From the NCBI GenBank assembly GCA_947172415.1, contig OX359189.1, positions 3,114,501 through 3,178,500 of the forward strand: a stretch of DNA of 64,000 nt, in the 5' to 3' direction. The notes under the pieces were generated by a model. That model saw nothing but the letters and a program-made list of their open reading frames with translations. It made no database searches and was not told where the DNA came from. Origin of the DNA: Chondrosia reniformis. Lineage: Eukaryota > Porifera > Demospongiae > Chondrillida > Chondrillidae. Each line of letters begins with the position of its first letter. The stretch's first letter is position 1. Of the stretch, positions 1-11,486 are shown piece by piece. Made by a program: the position numbers and the translations under genes.

Positions 1-305
1 CAACATAAATTATTGATAATAGGACGTTTCAACCCGTAGGTATTCATCAGCAAACATGATGAAAGGAATGGTTGGTTCAACATGGATCAGGGAATCTCCC
101 TTGATCCTATTTGGAATGACCTAATCAATTAACTCCCTTAGCCTAGAATTCATTTTTATCTTAATTTAATATTCGGCGCAATTTCACAATGACATCATCT
201 TTTCACACCTCTCATCCAACTTCTATATAAACCCCAATGCAACCATTCCTCTTTTATCATGTTTGCTGATGAAGACCTACGGGTTGTAACGTCCTATTTA
301 TGTTG
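1..305. mobile_element. Inverted-repeat (MITE-like) element
   Basis: Bases 1-78 and 232-305 are inverted copies of each other, about 75 bp per arm with a few differences. Both contain the word CAACCCGTAGG or its complement, and CATCAGCAAACATGAT. The middle has no coding signal. The left end may lie outside the window, so the tip and any target duplication cannot be checked. Each arm also holds a hammerhead-like string (CTGATGA, then GAAACGTC or GTAACGTC). Long inverted arms with no protein fit a non-autonomous DNA element or a fold-back. Confidence 0.6.
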
Positions 306-499
306 CTGTTGCTCAATAATACCTCTGGATTAAATCATGATCGCAACAAACAACCCTTATCACTTTATTAAAACATGTACAGGCATCACTGTGGGACCAT
401 GTACATCAGGGAAATTGTATCTTCAGATTTATTGAGGATATGCAGCCAATTTTGTATAGGTGGATTTAGGTATATGTATATACTCATGATCAGCATCAC

Positions 500-1493
500 T
501 TATGAATTATTTTGTCTACTTGTATAATATATAGACTGCTCCTCTTGTCGGACTCATGGGTGAACTAAACTGGAAGCCATTACACTGGCATACTAAATTT
601 ACCACCATTAAATTCTGGCATCACCTTTGTGGTCTCCCTATTAAATGCATGCCCAAGAAGGTATTATTGTTTTTAGCCAAACTTAACCTCAAAGATACAT
701 GGTATAGCAATGTTATGGATGTAATCTCTAAATTAATTACCCCCAATGATGCTCCTTATCCTGCTATTTCTAACCCCAGTAATTTCATGAACACCATCAT
801 GTATGATAGATCACACTTCCTCAGTTATACAATGCAACTTATAAATAAATTAGCCTTACAAGATTGGACCTTAAGACTAGACACTATAGACAAAAATAGT
901 AGATCTGGGGGCAGGTTAGCTGACTACAGGCTCATTAAGAGAACGCCCTCAACTGATGACTATATAAGGACTGGTAATTTTGATAAAAGGAGAGTCCTGG
1001 CAGCCCTGAGGTGTGGGTGCCTCCCTCTCGAAATTGAGAAGGGCAGATTGAGACACCCTAAGGTTGATCTGGAGAGCAGGATTTGCCAGCTGTGTAACTG
1101 TGGTGCAATAGAGGACTCCACTCATTTTATTACAACCTGTCCAGCTTTCAATCATATAAGATGTAATCTTTTTGCTGAATGCTCACTTTTATCCCCTAAC
1201 TTCTACTCTTACCCAAGTATCCAAAAAAAATACTTCATCCTAACATACCCAAATCAAAAGATCTCAAATTATATTTACAGTATGTACATTCATCGTAAAT
1301 CTCTCACTCATTCTCACTAATTTTTGTTCCATAAAGGTTTTGTAATACACACACCCTCCCTGCATGGCCCTGGAAATGTATACCCAGTGACTTGTAAACC
1401 CACCATGGGTTGGGCTATTTCTGACTGATCTTTTTTTCAGAATAGCATGTCACATGTCACATTAATAAAAATCATTATTATTATTATTATTAT
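500..1493 (+). mobile_element. 5'-truncated non-LTR retrotransposon (LINE)
   Basis: This is the 3' part of a LINE: the C-terminal piece of the second ORF, an untranslated tail, then AATAAAAATC followed by (ATT)n at 1465-1493. Such a microsatellite tail marks a non-LTR element copied by target-primed reverse transcription. The catalytic reverse-transcriptase region is absent, so the copy is dead on arrival. A relative with the same tail words (GACTTGTAAACC, GGTTGGGCT, TAATAAA) lies on the minus strand at 20457-21120. The 5' edge is approximate. Confidence 0.7.
556..1320 (+). pseudogene. LINE ORF2 C-terminal fragment with zinc-knuckle
   Basis: An open stretch of 254 codons, with no sign of a true start, encodes the region after the reverse transcriptase of a LINE polyprotein. 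It contains a cysteine-histidine cluster of the C-x2-C...H-x4-C type (CQLC then HFITTC, about residues 177-195), preceded by the motif RRVLAALRCGCLPL. The same order (RRVLTALRRGCLPL, then a C/H cluster) appears in the minus-strand relative near 20.9 kb. The 3' end of the ORF is intact; the 5' end is truncated. Confidence 0.65.
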
Positions 1494-1767
1494 ATGTTCA
1501 CTACATTCTTTACAAATATATGCAAAAGTAATTAAATAGTAATTTTAGGTGCATGCTTCCTTGAAGTTCCAAATGCTGCTAATCTAACAAGTTAGGTACT
1601 TTCCCTGTGTAATTTTCCTTCATTGCACTCAACAACCAGTAGTCCACCAGATGTGGACATGTTCCTTGTGTTTGAACAGTAGTCATTCATTGGAAGATCG
1701 AAAAGGGACACACTATATACATGTATATGAAGGCAGCATATAAACCATTATACATAATCATACTCTC

Positions 1768-2020
1768 TAAGTAGGAATGGCCGAAAAAATGGCTGCCCTA
1801 TACAATGTATTAGCAAGCAACACCTCATAAATAACCGATCTACACGCTCTACAGCATTCAAAAAGTGGCTCACCAGGAACAGGCCCATTTCCAAAATTCA
1901 TTTTTCTTCTTTTATTGAATGGACTAGCACTAGTATGAGAATTTATGCGGGCACATACAAGTTATAAATCGTCATAAATATTTCCGAACTAGGGAATAGA
2001 CAGCCCTATGTCCTATGAGT
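1768..2020 (+). repeat. Dispersed repeat family, copy 1 (~250 bp)
   Basis: The stretch begins near CTCTAAGTAGGAATGGCC and runs through GTATTAGCAAGCAA, CTACACGCTCTACA and GAACTAGGGAATAGACAG. The same word order recurs at 20356-20456 plus 21285-21480 (split by a LINE) and at 51918-52140. No coding signal is seen. The family is recognised only from internal repetition; its class is unknown. Confidence 0.6.
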
Positions 2021-2039
2021 ATGATTAAGTCACTTAATT

Positions 2040-2140
2040 AAATCTCACTGTGCTGCCTCTGTATGGCTAGCCTTATCACATGATCACTGTCTTATAACTG
2101 TGCCAGTCACTGTTGTAGGTACTGGGATCCCTATACTTCT
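2040..2140 (+). repeat. Tandem-array junction sequence (first of three)
   Basis: The words CTGTATGGCTAGCCTTATCACATGATCACTG recur, slightly changed, near 9220-9300 and 14250-14335. At each place they lie just upstream of an IgGFc-domain gene or gene fragment. They mark the unit boundary of a tandem array with at least three junctions. Confidence 0.6.
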
Positions 2141-2280
2141 AACTTAATTTTTAAAATGTTTTATTTTAACTTGCATAATACTTTTGCATGGGAATTATAT
2201 GCTATATGAATCTGTCAATGTAAAATTAAAGACATACAAACATGTACAATAAGTATGTAGTTTAATACTATCCATTCCTC

Positions 2281-2625
2281 TTCAGTTTTACATACGTATA
2301 TCTGAACCTCCAGAATACCCATAAGAAATACGTATATTCTATGAAGACCAGCGCTCCAATACTTGTAAACTGGTTCAAAATCTATAAATGTATGTGCATT
2401 AATATCTAAACTCGGTATATTACAATTACTCCTATATTGGATAGCTGTAAATGTAAGATATAATTCTTCAAGTGCATGAGTGTTCATTTAAGACATTGGA
2501 GTAGGTCAGAAGAAATCTTTTGGAACATATACAGGCTCGTATATAGAGAATCATCAGGTACAGTAACTATAGCTGTATATAGCCATTAGTACATACGTAT
2601 ATCATTGCCATAATATATAATTTTG
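2281..2625 (-). pseudogene. Decayed fragment of the IgGFc-binding-domain gene
   Basis: On the minus strand this DNA is clearly related to the 3' third of the large exon of the two intact genes (compare 6700-7030). Shared features are the region coding for LTFTAIQ, the codons near the conserved YGYSGGL segment and the ATCATTGCC block. The frame is broken by stops and small indels, and the A+T content has drifted up. It is the remnant of an earlier array copy. Confidence 0.7.
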
Positions 2626-2774
2626 TTAACCTTCTATATATAAGACCCAAAGACCAACTTTGGCAACTATATATACTATATAATATAGTAAATATATATA
2701 CAAAGTTTTGAGACAATTGCAATTTATATATATACTGTACAAATTAAAAGTGTGCACATGGACATTCGTATATA

Positions 2775-3214
2775 CAGTCGACTCCTGATATAACGAACAC
2801 CAAAATCCCAGCATAATTGTTCTTTATAAAAGAAGTTCTTTATAACCAAATGTACTTTATTTGTATATAACTATACAAATAAACTACTCATCAGTGCAGT
2901 ATGAATACAGTAGAATGTTTACAAAATTAAAATTACGTAAAATAGTCTATTCTGAAAATTCGTCACAAATACCCTTCTCCTTCCTCCCTTTATCCACTTC
3001 GTCCAGTAAATTCGGTTTAAGAATGATAAATACAGCCGTTTTTGGCTTCACACATACAAAATCATAAGTTAACATGTTCGTTATAATAGAAGTTTGTTTA
3101 GGGTTGTTTGTTATAAACAGAAGGAATTGAATGGACAGGAAATTGTTTTTTGACAATCGTTCGTTATAACCCAAAATTCGTTATGAGCGAGTTCGTTATA
3201 AGTGGAGTCGACTG
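2775..3214. mobile_element. MITE with pogo/Tc1-type terminal inverted repeats
   Basis: The left tip reads CAGTCGACTCCTGATATAAC and the right tip, read inward on the other strand, CAGTCGACTCCACTTATAAC. Both are flanked by TA, the duplication expected for Tc1/mariner/pogo transposases. Inside lie further copies of TTCGTTATAA but no transposase frame. The paralogous block near 9540-9570 lacks the element, so this is a precise insertion made after, or lost from, one duplicate. Confidence 0.8.
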
Positions 3215-3300
3215 TATATACACCTCAAATAACCTTAAAATAAATATACTGTTATAATAGATCTTATCCCCCAAATTCTTGTTTGTCTTACTTAATTATT

Positions 3301-3548
3301 CACAAGATTAGATGTCAGGTTTCAGAAGGCATGAAACCTATTTGAAACTCTTTGCAATTGAACAGCCAGGTTTCAAAAGGTATGAAAGTATGTATAAAAC
3401 TGGTGAGGGGGCTGTTAAAATTTGAAACCCATGAAACTAATCTATTAGCAAATATACACATGTACACTTGAGCACCCTTTGAAACCTGGCTGCTCAAGAA
3501 GTTTCAAATGGGTTTCATGCCATAGGAAGCCTGAAATTTGATCCTGTG
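3301..3548. mobile_element. Fold-back element (~250 bp)
   Basis: The left end CACAAGAT and the right end ATCCTGTG are inverted copies, and the inversion continues inward through GGCATGAAACC / GGTTTCATGCC and CAGCCAGGTTTCA / TGAAACCTGGCTG. Most of the element is therefore one imperfect hairpin. The paralogous block (about 9640-9670) goes straight across this point without it. No protein is encoded. Class unknown; the tips resemble hAT-like MITEs. Confidence 0.65.
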
Positions 3549-3639
3549 AATATAACATCTAAATTGGCTAAAAACATACTCTCTGATATATATACTTAGA
3601 GCTAAGGTGATTGGAGACAAGAAGATTAAGACTATATAG

Positions 3640-3790
3640 TATGCATAGGATTGATCACTAATGAAATGTGGAATTCCCAGAAACAGCTGTCTGGCCCTTT
3701 TAAGACAGAAAGAAAACAAAACTGTATCCTCATCCAAAGTTCTCTAAGACTTAGTTTTTCTGTAAGTAACAAGTTCTGAATAAGGAAAAC
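3640..3790 (+). repeat. Hammerhead-repeat family, degenerate copy
   Basis: A diverged member of the ~245-bp family best seen at 14884-15130 and 62364-62610. It retains GTGGAATTCCCAGAAACAGC followed by TGTCTGG, then the downstream words CTGTATCCTCATCCAAAG. The first core box is CTAATGA instead of CTGATGA, so it is probably inactive. Its paralogue in the second array block is at 9760-9915. Confidence 0.65.
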
Positions 3791-4939
3791 AGTATACATT
3801 TTGCCTGGCTGGGCTGCTTCAGCCAGGGCGAATGTAGTAAAATGTTTTCTACGTTCCAGCTAGGGGAGGAGGCCACAGGAAGCATCCCCTTGGAAAGGAG
3901 GCAAGCCTATATAGCTAGCCACGCCAAACTCCTCTATGCCATTAATTCTGTTATCTGTTGATGATTTGGGCCAACTTTGATTTTATGACACATGGAGCTT
4001 ACACCCATCCCGAACCATCCCCCGACCTCTCTCAAAATCAGGGAGGCTTCCCAGCCAGCCAAAAGGCACACCATCATTAAAGAATAAGGAAAACAGTTTA
4101 TTCTGAGTATTTTTCCTCTCCTCATATATATTGATGTCAACCATGCATATCTTTAGGAAAACCTATATGCGGTAAATTGAATTTTAATGTCAGTTTCAAC
4201 TGCATGCATGTACACCTATACATATTCCACTGAAAAATAACTACCCGGTACATCTCAAAAACAATGTCTGCATAATATTATTCCTTCTGATTAGTGGATG
4301 GTTACCAAATTGACACATTTAACCAATAACATGTATTGATAGCAGATATAACTAATGATTGAATATATGTTGAGTGTATGCACCTACCATGCACCTCTGT
4401 TTATTTCTATTCACTTTCAACTACCTGGGTTATTCATGTACTACTCCAGCCACGTTAGATAGCAAGTTATATACAAAATTAATGGATCTGAAACATATAT
4501 TATAACCCTTATGAAGTGATAGGCGTTTTATAGTTGTGTTCACACTATTATATTAAATTGAGTCAGGTATATATACCGGTATGTACGTCTATATATACAT
4601 TCTGGTATACGTATATATATCTGATTCAATTCGTATATATATATAGTGGAGAATTAAGAGTGGCAGTACCAGTAATATGCATATTCCCAAAAACAGCAAG
4701 TACATACGTATACCCTCATTGAGAAAAAATTCACTAAGCTTAACTAAGTCTGTTTATGCATACTGATTAAAGTTCATTTCTTTGGCCAGATTAGCTATAT
4801 ACATAGGGTGGATTCCTAGTACATATCTCAAGTGGCTCATAAGCAGGGTTCTTCTCTAGCTCTTTGTGTTCTGGCTGGTAAATACCTTCAAAAGAGGCAA
4901 TATAACAGGTCACATGTTACATTTATTAAAAATTTATAC

Positions 4940-6120
4940 ATTAGGCCACAACAAGTTAATTTCCTGTTTCTCATCCAAAGAAGTGGCTTCAAAGCTACGC
5001 AGGCAGACGGGCAAATAACAAACACAGGAAAAAAATACACAGCATTATAAATCGATCACACTCCCCCCCTTGTTTAACAAGGGGGCAACAGCTGTTCAGT
5101 GTTGTGCGATCGAATTGTTAAACAAGGGGGTGACAGCTGTTGTGCAATCGACAAAATATTCAATACGAAACACTAGGGACAATGACCATCACCATACAAT
5201 ATTATGTCTGTGTTTTCTAAAAAAATTCAATGTACAATATTCAATGCGGAAGTAGTATTAATACATTGTGTTTTTGATAGCTCCATTGCCAGCAAGTACA
5301 TGAGGAGGAATGATGAAATTTACTTGGTGTGGCCTTATGTAATAATAATCCCATACTGTAGCCGTCACCGTTGCAGTTTTCACACGTTGTTTTTTAGCAC
5401 CGTTAGATAAGTTTAAACGCCGTCTTAAGAAAACGCTGAATGAAACATTGGCTAAGTTAGGAAAATAGTTAAGGAAAACAATATGTTGACCAACATATTA
5501 ATGTGAGTTAAATGGGCACCAGCATCTAAAATCTATTCTACGCCACTTAGACATAATTATAACTTCTGTAGCTTCTTATAGGAAACTACCTTGTACTAGT
5601 AAAAGTCATCATAAAACTAGATAATTATATATTAAACGTCCAAGAAAATGCCATCTGAAAGCTTTAAGCTTTATATTTTAAAAACATGTGTAAGCATCCA
5701 AGGGAGTATGATTCTTTACTGACAGACTGACTCTCCACAGATCATGCGATCAGTTAACTTTCAGTTTTTAAATTCAAAATTCACCAAAGATATAACAGCA
5801 AAATTGAGCATATTTTACCTGATTGGTATATTCATATGAAGAGTTTTATTAATATTGTTTGTAGATTATAGTTTTACCCAACAGCAAAGCAATCATTACA
5901 AGTAAACAGCTACATACATACAACTATATGTATTTTAACATAATGATTCTCTTTGGGTGGATAACCCTTAATAATACCTAAAACGTAGCACCATTGTTTA
6001 GACTGTCTAAAATTTAATTCCAACGGTGTAAACAACGTTTTATAAACTTGTTTATACAGTTTTTTTAAAAAACGTCTGACCTTAGAACCAACGGTATGGG
6101 AAGTTTATTTTGACGCCTAC
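4940..6120. other. Segment present in array block 1 only
   Basis: Flanking words (CCTTCAAAAGAGGCAATATA on the left, ATGTAGGAAATGG on the right) are adjacent within ~130 bp in block 2 (11180-11295) but ~1.2 kb apart here. The extra DNA holds a ~55-bp direct repeat at about 5066-5160 (AAACAAGGGGGTGACAGCTG and a close relative) and otherwise no coding or RNA signal. Either it was inserted here or deleted from block 2. Confidence 0.55.
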
Positions 6121-6343
6121 GTACCCTATGTAGGAAATGGTATGTATACATGATGAAATTTGAATTTTATATATAGGTAGCTATAAAATTAAAGAGAAAC
6201 TCCATGAATGCATGGAAAGGCATTGAAATGAATAGAAATGTAAGGATACATATAAAATTCAAGAGAAATTGAATGGAGACAGATGGTTCACAATTGCAAT
6301 CATTTTAGATATCACAGAATAATTAGACTAAGTCCAGTATATA

Positions 6344-8092
6344 CTAAATATGGGACACTTGCAATTGGGGAATGATAAAATTACCTGCAGCTGACATGAG
6401 CACCTATACGTACGTACCTTCAGAAGGTGTAGTGTGATCTCTATCTCTTATAGATCTCTTACACACACAGCAAGCTACAATACATGTAACTATGAATATG
6501 CTCCAACTGATTATCAGGAGTGAAACCAACACACCAGATGTAGCTATCCAAGGATTAAATCTAGATCCCTCTGAAACTGTATACATACCTATAATTATAA
6601 ATAAGGTTTACTTAAATTCATGAAAGCCGCACTATATATAATTACACAACTAACCACGTGCACTTTCCTCTTCTGGTGGTACTTCAGAAAGATCTTGCAA
6701 TCTAAGACCTCCAGAATATCCATAAGAATTGGTAAGACTAAATCCATAGACAAGCACTCCAATACCGGCTGCCTTATTAAAATGCTTCAATGTTTGTACT
6801 CCTCCACTGATTTCCACCTGAGCTCCATACACTTTAGTCACTCCTAGATGTTGGATGGCTGTAAAAGTGACATTTAATTCTGCAAGCGATTGTCCATTAA
6901 GGAATATTTCAGAAGGTTGGAAGAAATCCATTAAAATGTACAGGTTCATAAAGTGAGTATAGTTCTGTAATCTATCAGGTACAGTAGCTAGTGTGTAGCT
7001 GTTAGCAAATTGCTCAATGGGAGGAATCATTGCCATAAATGGTTCAGAAGAGAGAACTCCATCCACAGTCTTTCCAACAGAAAATTGTAATAAGAGAATT
7101 TTCTTGTCTCCCTCAATCCAGCAATAGTCTGTGCTTGGTATGTCAATATCTCTGAATCTTCCCTCCTGAAGTGTAAAGGATGTAGATAAAGTTTGGGTGC
7201 ACTCAATTTGAACTGTGGTGAAATTCTCTTCTGCCACAATTCTAAATCTGTCGTAAGCCAGTCTTGTTTTAAGGGGAACTGTAGCAAACCTCTTACCCCA
7301 GTTCTGCACAGGAGGAATCTGTTCCACAAGATGATCACAAAATCCAAAGCCAGGAGGTACATTTGTACACTGATGTCCAGAAATGAGAGAGATTAGTTTA
7401 TCAGATACCACTTTAGTTCCTGTGAGATCACCATTTTGTCTTATTAGGAGTGAGTCATATTTCTGTAGTGTTATTTGTGTAGTAGATCCAGCTGTAGTGA
7501 ATGCTGATCCAATTGTTGTGTTTATATTAGGAGTTATGGAGAGAACAGTGTTATGCTCAGATGCAACTATTCCTATGTAACAGTCTAATCTTCCTGATGA
7601 CGCAGTTATTGCAGTGATATACTTGTATGTTTGTGACTCAATTTTAACTGAAGGTAGAGCTAGAAATGCATCTGCAGTATATTGTGCCTCATTTGCTCCA
7701 TACACAACAAGTTTACGATCTCCTTCAGCCTTTACAATAATAGCCTTTCCTCTGTCAGTTGTATTGAGTAATGCAAGAGAATGATTGAAATGAAAAGAGT
7801 TCACTTGACCTTGCCTTGCAACGCCTTCTTCATAAAAGCTTTCAAACTGACTGCTGATAGTGAAGGGTACGGGATTGTCTTCAGGAGTAGTAACGAAGAC
7901 GGTGCATGTGAAGGTGGGATTGAGGTGGTTTTCAAAGAACACTAAAGCAAACTCATTTCCTTCATTACCTTGAGCTAAATAAAGTATATGTATATAGGGT
8001 ATATGCGTAAGTATTATACGTCATGGCTTACCTCCGCACATTCCAAAGGTGGCGAAGAAGACTAGAATTTTTCCATAGCCCTCAATAGCCAT
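6344..8092 (-). CDS. IgGFc-binding-domain type I membrane protein, copy 1
   Basis: Four exons give a 530-residue protein: 8032-8092, 6655-7974, 6418-6588 and 6344-6384, all with GT-AG introns and consistent phase (G|xx at each junction). Exon 1 is a signal peptide starting MAIEGYGKIL, with the hydrophobic run LVFFATFG. Exon 2 encodes the ectodomain, which matches the N-terminal domain of IgGFc-binding proteins: FVTTPEDNPVPF early, two CxxH-type loops in the middle, and YGFSLTNSYGYSGGL at the end. Exon 3 encodes a transmembrane helix (SGVLVSLLIISWSIFIVTCI) and a basic stop-transfer KRSIRDRD. Exon 4 is a short tail. The family binds mucin or immunoglobulin-like ligands in vertebrates; in invertebrates the ligand is unknown. 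Copy 2 (11487-13237) keeps the same exon lengths, which supports the model. Confidence 0.8.
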
Positions 8093-8149
8093 ATCTTACA
8101 GTTTAGCTACAAAGTCGCACACTATAAATCCGTAATTCTCCTTTAAATA

Positions 8150-8420
8150 TATACGTACTAATATAACTTGCAATATATACGCAGACTGGGCAAATGTGCA
8201 AGAAGCCTCGCAGGGGCGAAGACCCGGAGAATGACGTCAGACAAATGGCGGAAGCGACTTGTCCGATATATTGCGCTGAACTTGACAGGCAGTCGCAATG
8301 CGAACTGCGCACAGTGTATAGAGAGAGAGCGGCATATTAAGCATTTGAGGCATCGACTGTCGAAAGAATAGCTCCAGCGGCAATTGCGCAATCGAGGTGG
8401 GGACGACAATGCTATTACAT
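8150..8420 (-). promoter_or_regulatory. Promoter of IgGFc-domain gene copy 1
   Basis: This upstream stretch is conserved with 13310-13480 before copy 2 although surrounding DNA is diverged. It contains a perfect CRE-type palindrome TGACGTCA at 8232-8239 and, a few bases away, AAATGGCGGAAG, which resembles YY1 and ETS sites, about 140-160 bp before the start codon. It is locally G+C rich. The assignment as promoter is inferred from position and conservation. Confidence 0.5.
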
Positions 8421-8429
8421 GGCAACCTT

Positions 8430-9010
8430 TTACGGATCTAAGAAGTACACTTATACAATTTGTAATCATCTATATGTGCATATTAATGTTTATTATATGT
8501 ACTTATCTTTATTTGTCATCAAAGTTAACTATATCTTCTGCTCATTTTTGAGCCATCGAAAGACGCAGTTCGATAAGTCTCAGAAAGAACCTCCCAATAG
8601 ATATTTTCGACACAGTTAGAATCTTTATATAATTAGGTAGTATAAACTGCATGATCAGTGATTCTATGTCTATAGAAGCCATAGACATTTTATGATATTA
8701 AGTCACACACAAGCATATATGGCTCATTTGGCAGACTAATGACCTAAGGCGTCTTTCGAATTGTCAAGAGAAAAAAAGGTGGGAAGTACAAGTTAATAGA
8801 AGCATTCAATAAATGAACTTTAAAGTGGGAATGACAGTGCTGCAACAGTGACTATATATATAGCACATCTAGAAAAGTAATGCAATGAGGCTAACGATAC
8901 AGCAGTGGCATATGTAATTGAATTTAAGCTTTACCATACACATCAATTAATGAAAAAGGAGTGGGTAGGGTAAAATCCAGAGTCAAATGACAAAACATCA
9001 ATTAATGTTT
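8430..9010. other. Intergenic stretch duplicated at 13500-14110
   Basis: No gene is seen. The sequence is nearly the same as 13500-14110 and ends with ATCCAGAGTCAAATGA. That word also appears in inverted orientation around the hammerhead at 54305, suggesting a shared repeat class. Confidence 0.4.
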
Positions 9011-9014
9011 GGGC

Positions 9015-9140
9015 GCATCATCCCGCATCATCCCCCATCATCCTGCATCATCACCCATCATCCCGCATCATCACCCATCATCCCGCATCATCCAGCATCA
9101 TCCCGCATCATCCCGCATCATCCCGCATCATCCCGCATCA
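9015..9140 (+). repeat. 10-bp minisatellite (GCATCATCCC)n
   Basis: About 12 near-perfect copies of a 10-bp unit, GCATCATCCC, with variants ACCCATCATC and CCAGCATCATC. The duplicated block has the same array with about 6-7 units at 14112-14178, so the number of repeats has changed since duplication. It is flanked by TTTGGGCG and GTACCCAAAC. Confidence 0.9.
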
Positions 9141-9310
9141 TGATGTACCCAAACACATGTAGAAGTGTTCATATGATGTATATATGTATATCTTAAATTT
9201 CAGTATACGTATATACGCCACTTCTGTATGATTAGCCTTAGCACATGATCACTGCAATGTCCTGTATTCCAGGTAAGTCACTGTTGTGAGCACTGCTATT
9301 ATAACATCAT

Positions 9311-9405
9311 ATATATCATTGCCAGAAGGAAATCTCTCCACAGCTTTTCCAACAGAAAATTGTAGAAAAATAACTTTCTTGTCTTCTTCAATCTAGCAAT
9401 AGCCT
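9311..9405 (-). pseudogene. Second decayed fragment of the IgGFc-domain gene
   Basis: On the minus strand this short piece aligns with 7029-7135 of the intact gene: the codons around MIPP and the block coding for the conserved CW (the DNA words TTTTCCAACAGAAAATTGTA and TCTAGCAATAG). It has an in-frame stop and a gap. It sits at the junction between array blocks, as the 2281-2625 fragment does. Confidence 0.65.
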
Positions 9406-9759
9406 GCTGCATGGAAATTTTTATATTCAACTCCTGGTTTGTTAATCCTGTATATATATAAGACCCAATTAAAGACCAACTTTTCTAACTATATATATAT
9501 ATCTACAAAGTTTTGAGACAATTTACAAATTCTAAGTGTGTCTCTCACACATTCATATACGTCATACATCTCAAATAATAAGTATACTGTTAGATCTTAT
9601 CCCTTAAGTCAGCTCAGGTTTCCCCAAATTCTTTTTTGCCTTACTTAAAACTTATAACTAATTTGGCAAAATAACATATATATACTCTGTGATATATACT
9701 TTGAGCTAAATTATATCATGGTGATTGAAGACAAGAAGACTAAGAAGATTAAGATTATA

Positions 9760-9915
9760 TATATTTGGTACGCATGCATGTAGGATTGATCACTAATGAA
9801 ATATTATGGAATTCCCAGAAAAAGCTATCTGGCCCTTTGAAAAAGGAAAGAAAACAAAACTGTATCCTCATCCAAAGTTCTCTAAGTTTTTATAATTAAC
9901 AAGTTTTGAATAAGG
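9760..9915 (+). repeat. Hammerhead-repeat family, decayed copy
   Basis: Block-2 partner of the copy at 3640. It keeps GGAATTCCCAGAAAAAGC and CTGTATCCTCATCCAAAG, but core box 1 is CTAATGA and the stem III region is altered. Not expected to cleave. Confidence 0.55.
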
Positions 9916-11486
9916 AAAGTAGTAGTGTGCGTTCTGCCATGGGGGGCATCCCCTTGGAAAAAGACAAGGCCCAGCCAGCCACTCCTCTACACCATTATTC
10001 CTGTCATCTGCTGATGATTTAAGGTCCCAATTAAATTTTGGGCCAACTTTGATTTTATGACACATGGAGCCTTACATCCATCCCAAACCATCCCCTGCCC
10101 CCTCTCAAAATCACCCTTCCCATCAGGGAGGCTTCCCAGCCAGCCAAAAGGCACACCATTGTAAAAAATATGGAGAACAATTTATTCTGAGTATTTCCCT
10201 CTCTTCATATTAAGGTCAACCATGCATATCTTTAGGAAATTGTATACCAATTAATGCAGTAACTTAGATTTTAATATCAGTTTCAACTACATGCACCTAT
10301 ACATATTCCACTGAAAAACATCTCGAAAACAATATTCCTTCCGATTAGCGGATCGCGGATAGTTATATACCAAATAGACATATTTAATTAACCAATAACA
10401 TGTATATTGACAGCAGATCTAAACTGAATATTGAATATAAATATGTTAAGTATATACATCTATACCATGCACCTCTGATCATTTCTATTCACTTTCAACT
10501 ACCTGGATTATTCATGTACTATACTCCATGCACCCATGTTATAGCAAGTTATAAAATTATGCATGGATCTGAAACATATTTTATAACCCTTATGAAGTGA
10601 TATACTTATATAGGGTTTTTAGTTGTGTGCACTATTATATATAATGAGCCAGGTATATACCGGTATGTATGTATACCTGACTCAATTCATATATGGTGGA
10701 GAATATACCAGTAACATGCCCAAAAACAGTGCTATACATATAGCACTGTTTGGCCAAGTATATACCCTCATTGAAAACTATATTATATAGTTCTTCACTA
10801 GGTGTATATGTAGCCTATAAATCAAAACATTCTAATAATATTTTTCCTTATACTAAAATCGTGTCCAGATGTTGGTAGTGTTTTGGATAGTTCAGAAGTA
10901 CGTATTATGAATTTTATTAAAATAATTTAGGGTAGTTTTCTCATCCATCACAATCAAATGGCACAGTATATTGTATTATATTTAATTGACATTGGAGCCT
11001 CTAACTTTCGCTTGAGGCTAAAATCTAAGTCTGTTTAACCAATGAATTCATATACTGATTAAAGTTCATTTCTTTGGTCTGATTAGCTAATATATGTATT
11101 GAATCGATTCCTAGTACACATCTCAAGTGGCTCATAAGCAGGGTTCTTCTCAATCTCCTTGTGTTCTGGCTGGTAAATACCTTCAAAAGAGACAATATAA
11201 CAGATCAAACTATATACATTTGTTATAAATTTACATTATGTAATATAATTAAACTAAATTGCTTATATATACAGTACGTATGTAGGAAATGGTACACATA
11301 ATGAAATTTGAAGTTTATTTTATATATATATATATGTATGTATATATAAATGTATAAAATTCAAGAGAAACTGAATGGAAAGCCATTGATCATGAAATAA
11401 ACAGAAATGTAAGGATTGAATGGAGACAGATAGTTCACAATGCAACCATTTCATAATTAGATATCGCAGAATATTTAGTCTATATA

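Noticed and set aside
7027-7580. Overlapping open frames on both strands inside the IgGFc gene exon
   Set aside because: Shadows of the conserved 1320-nt exon; the real frame is supported by the paralogue and by splice phases.
9015-9140. Possible CRISPR-like array in the 10-bp repeat
   Set aside because: No spacers; a contiguous minisatellite in animal DNA.
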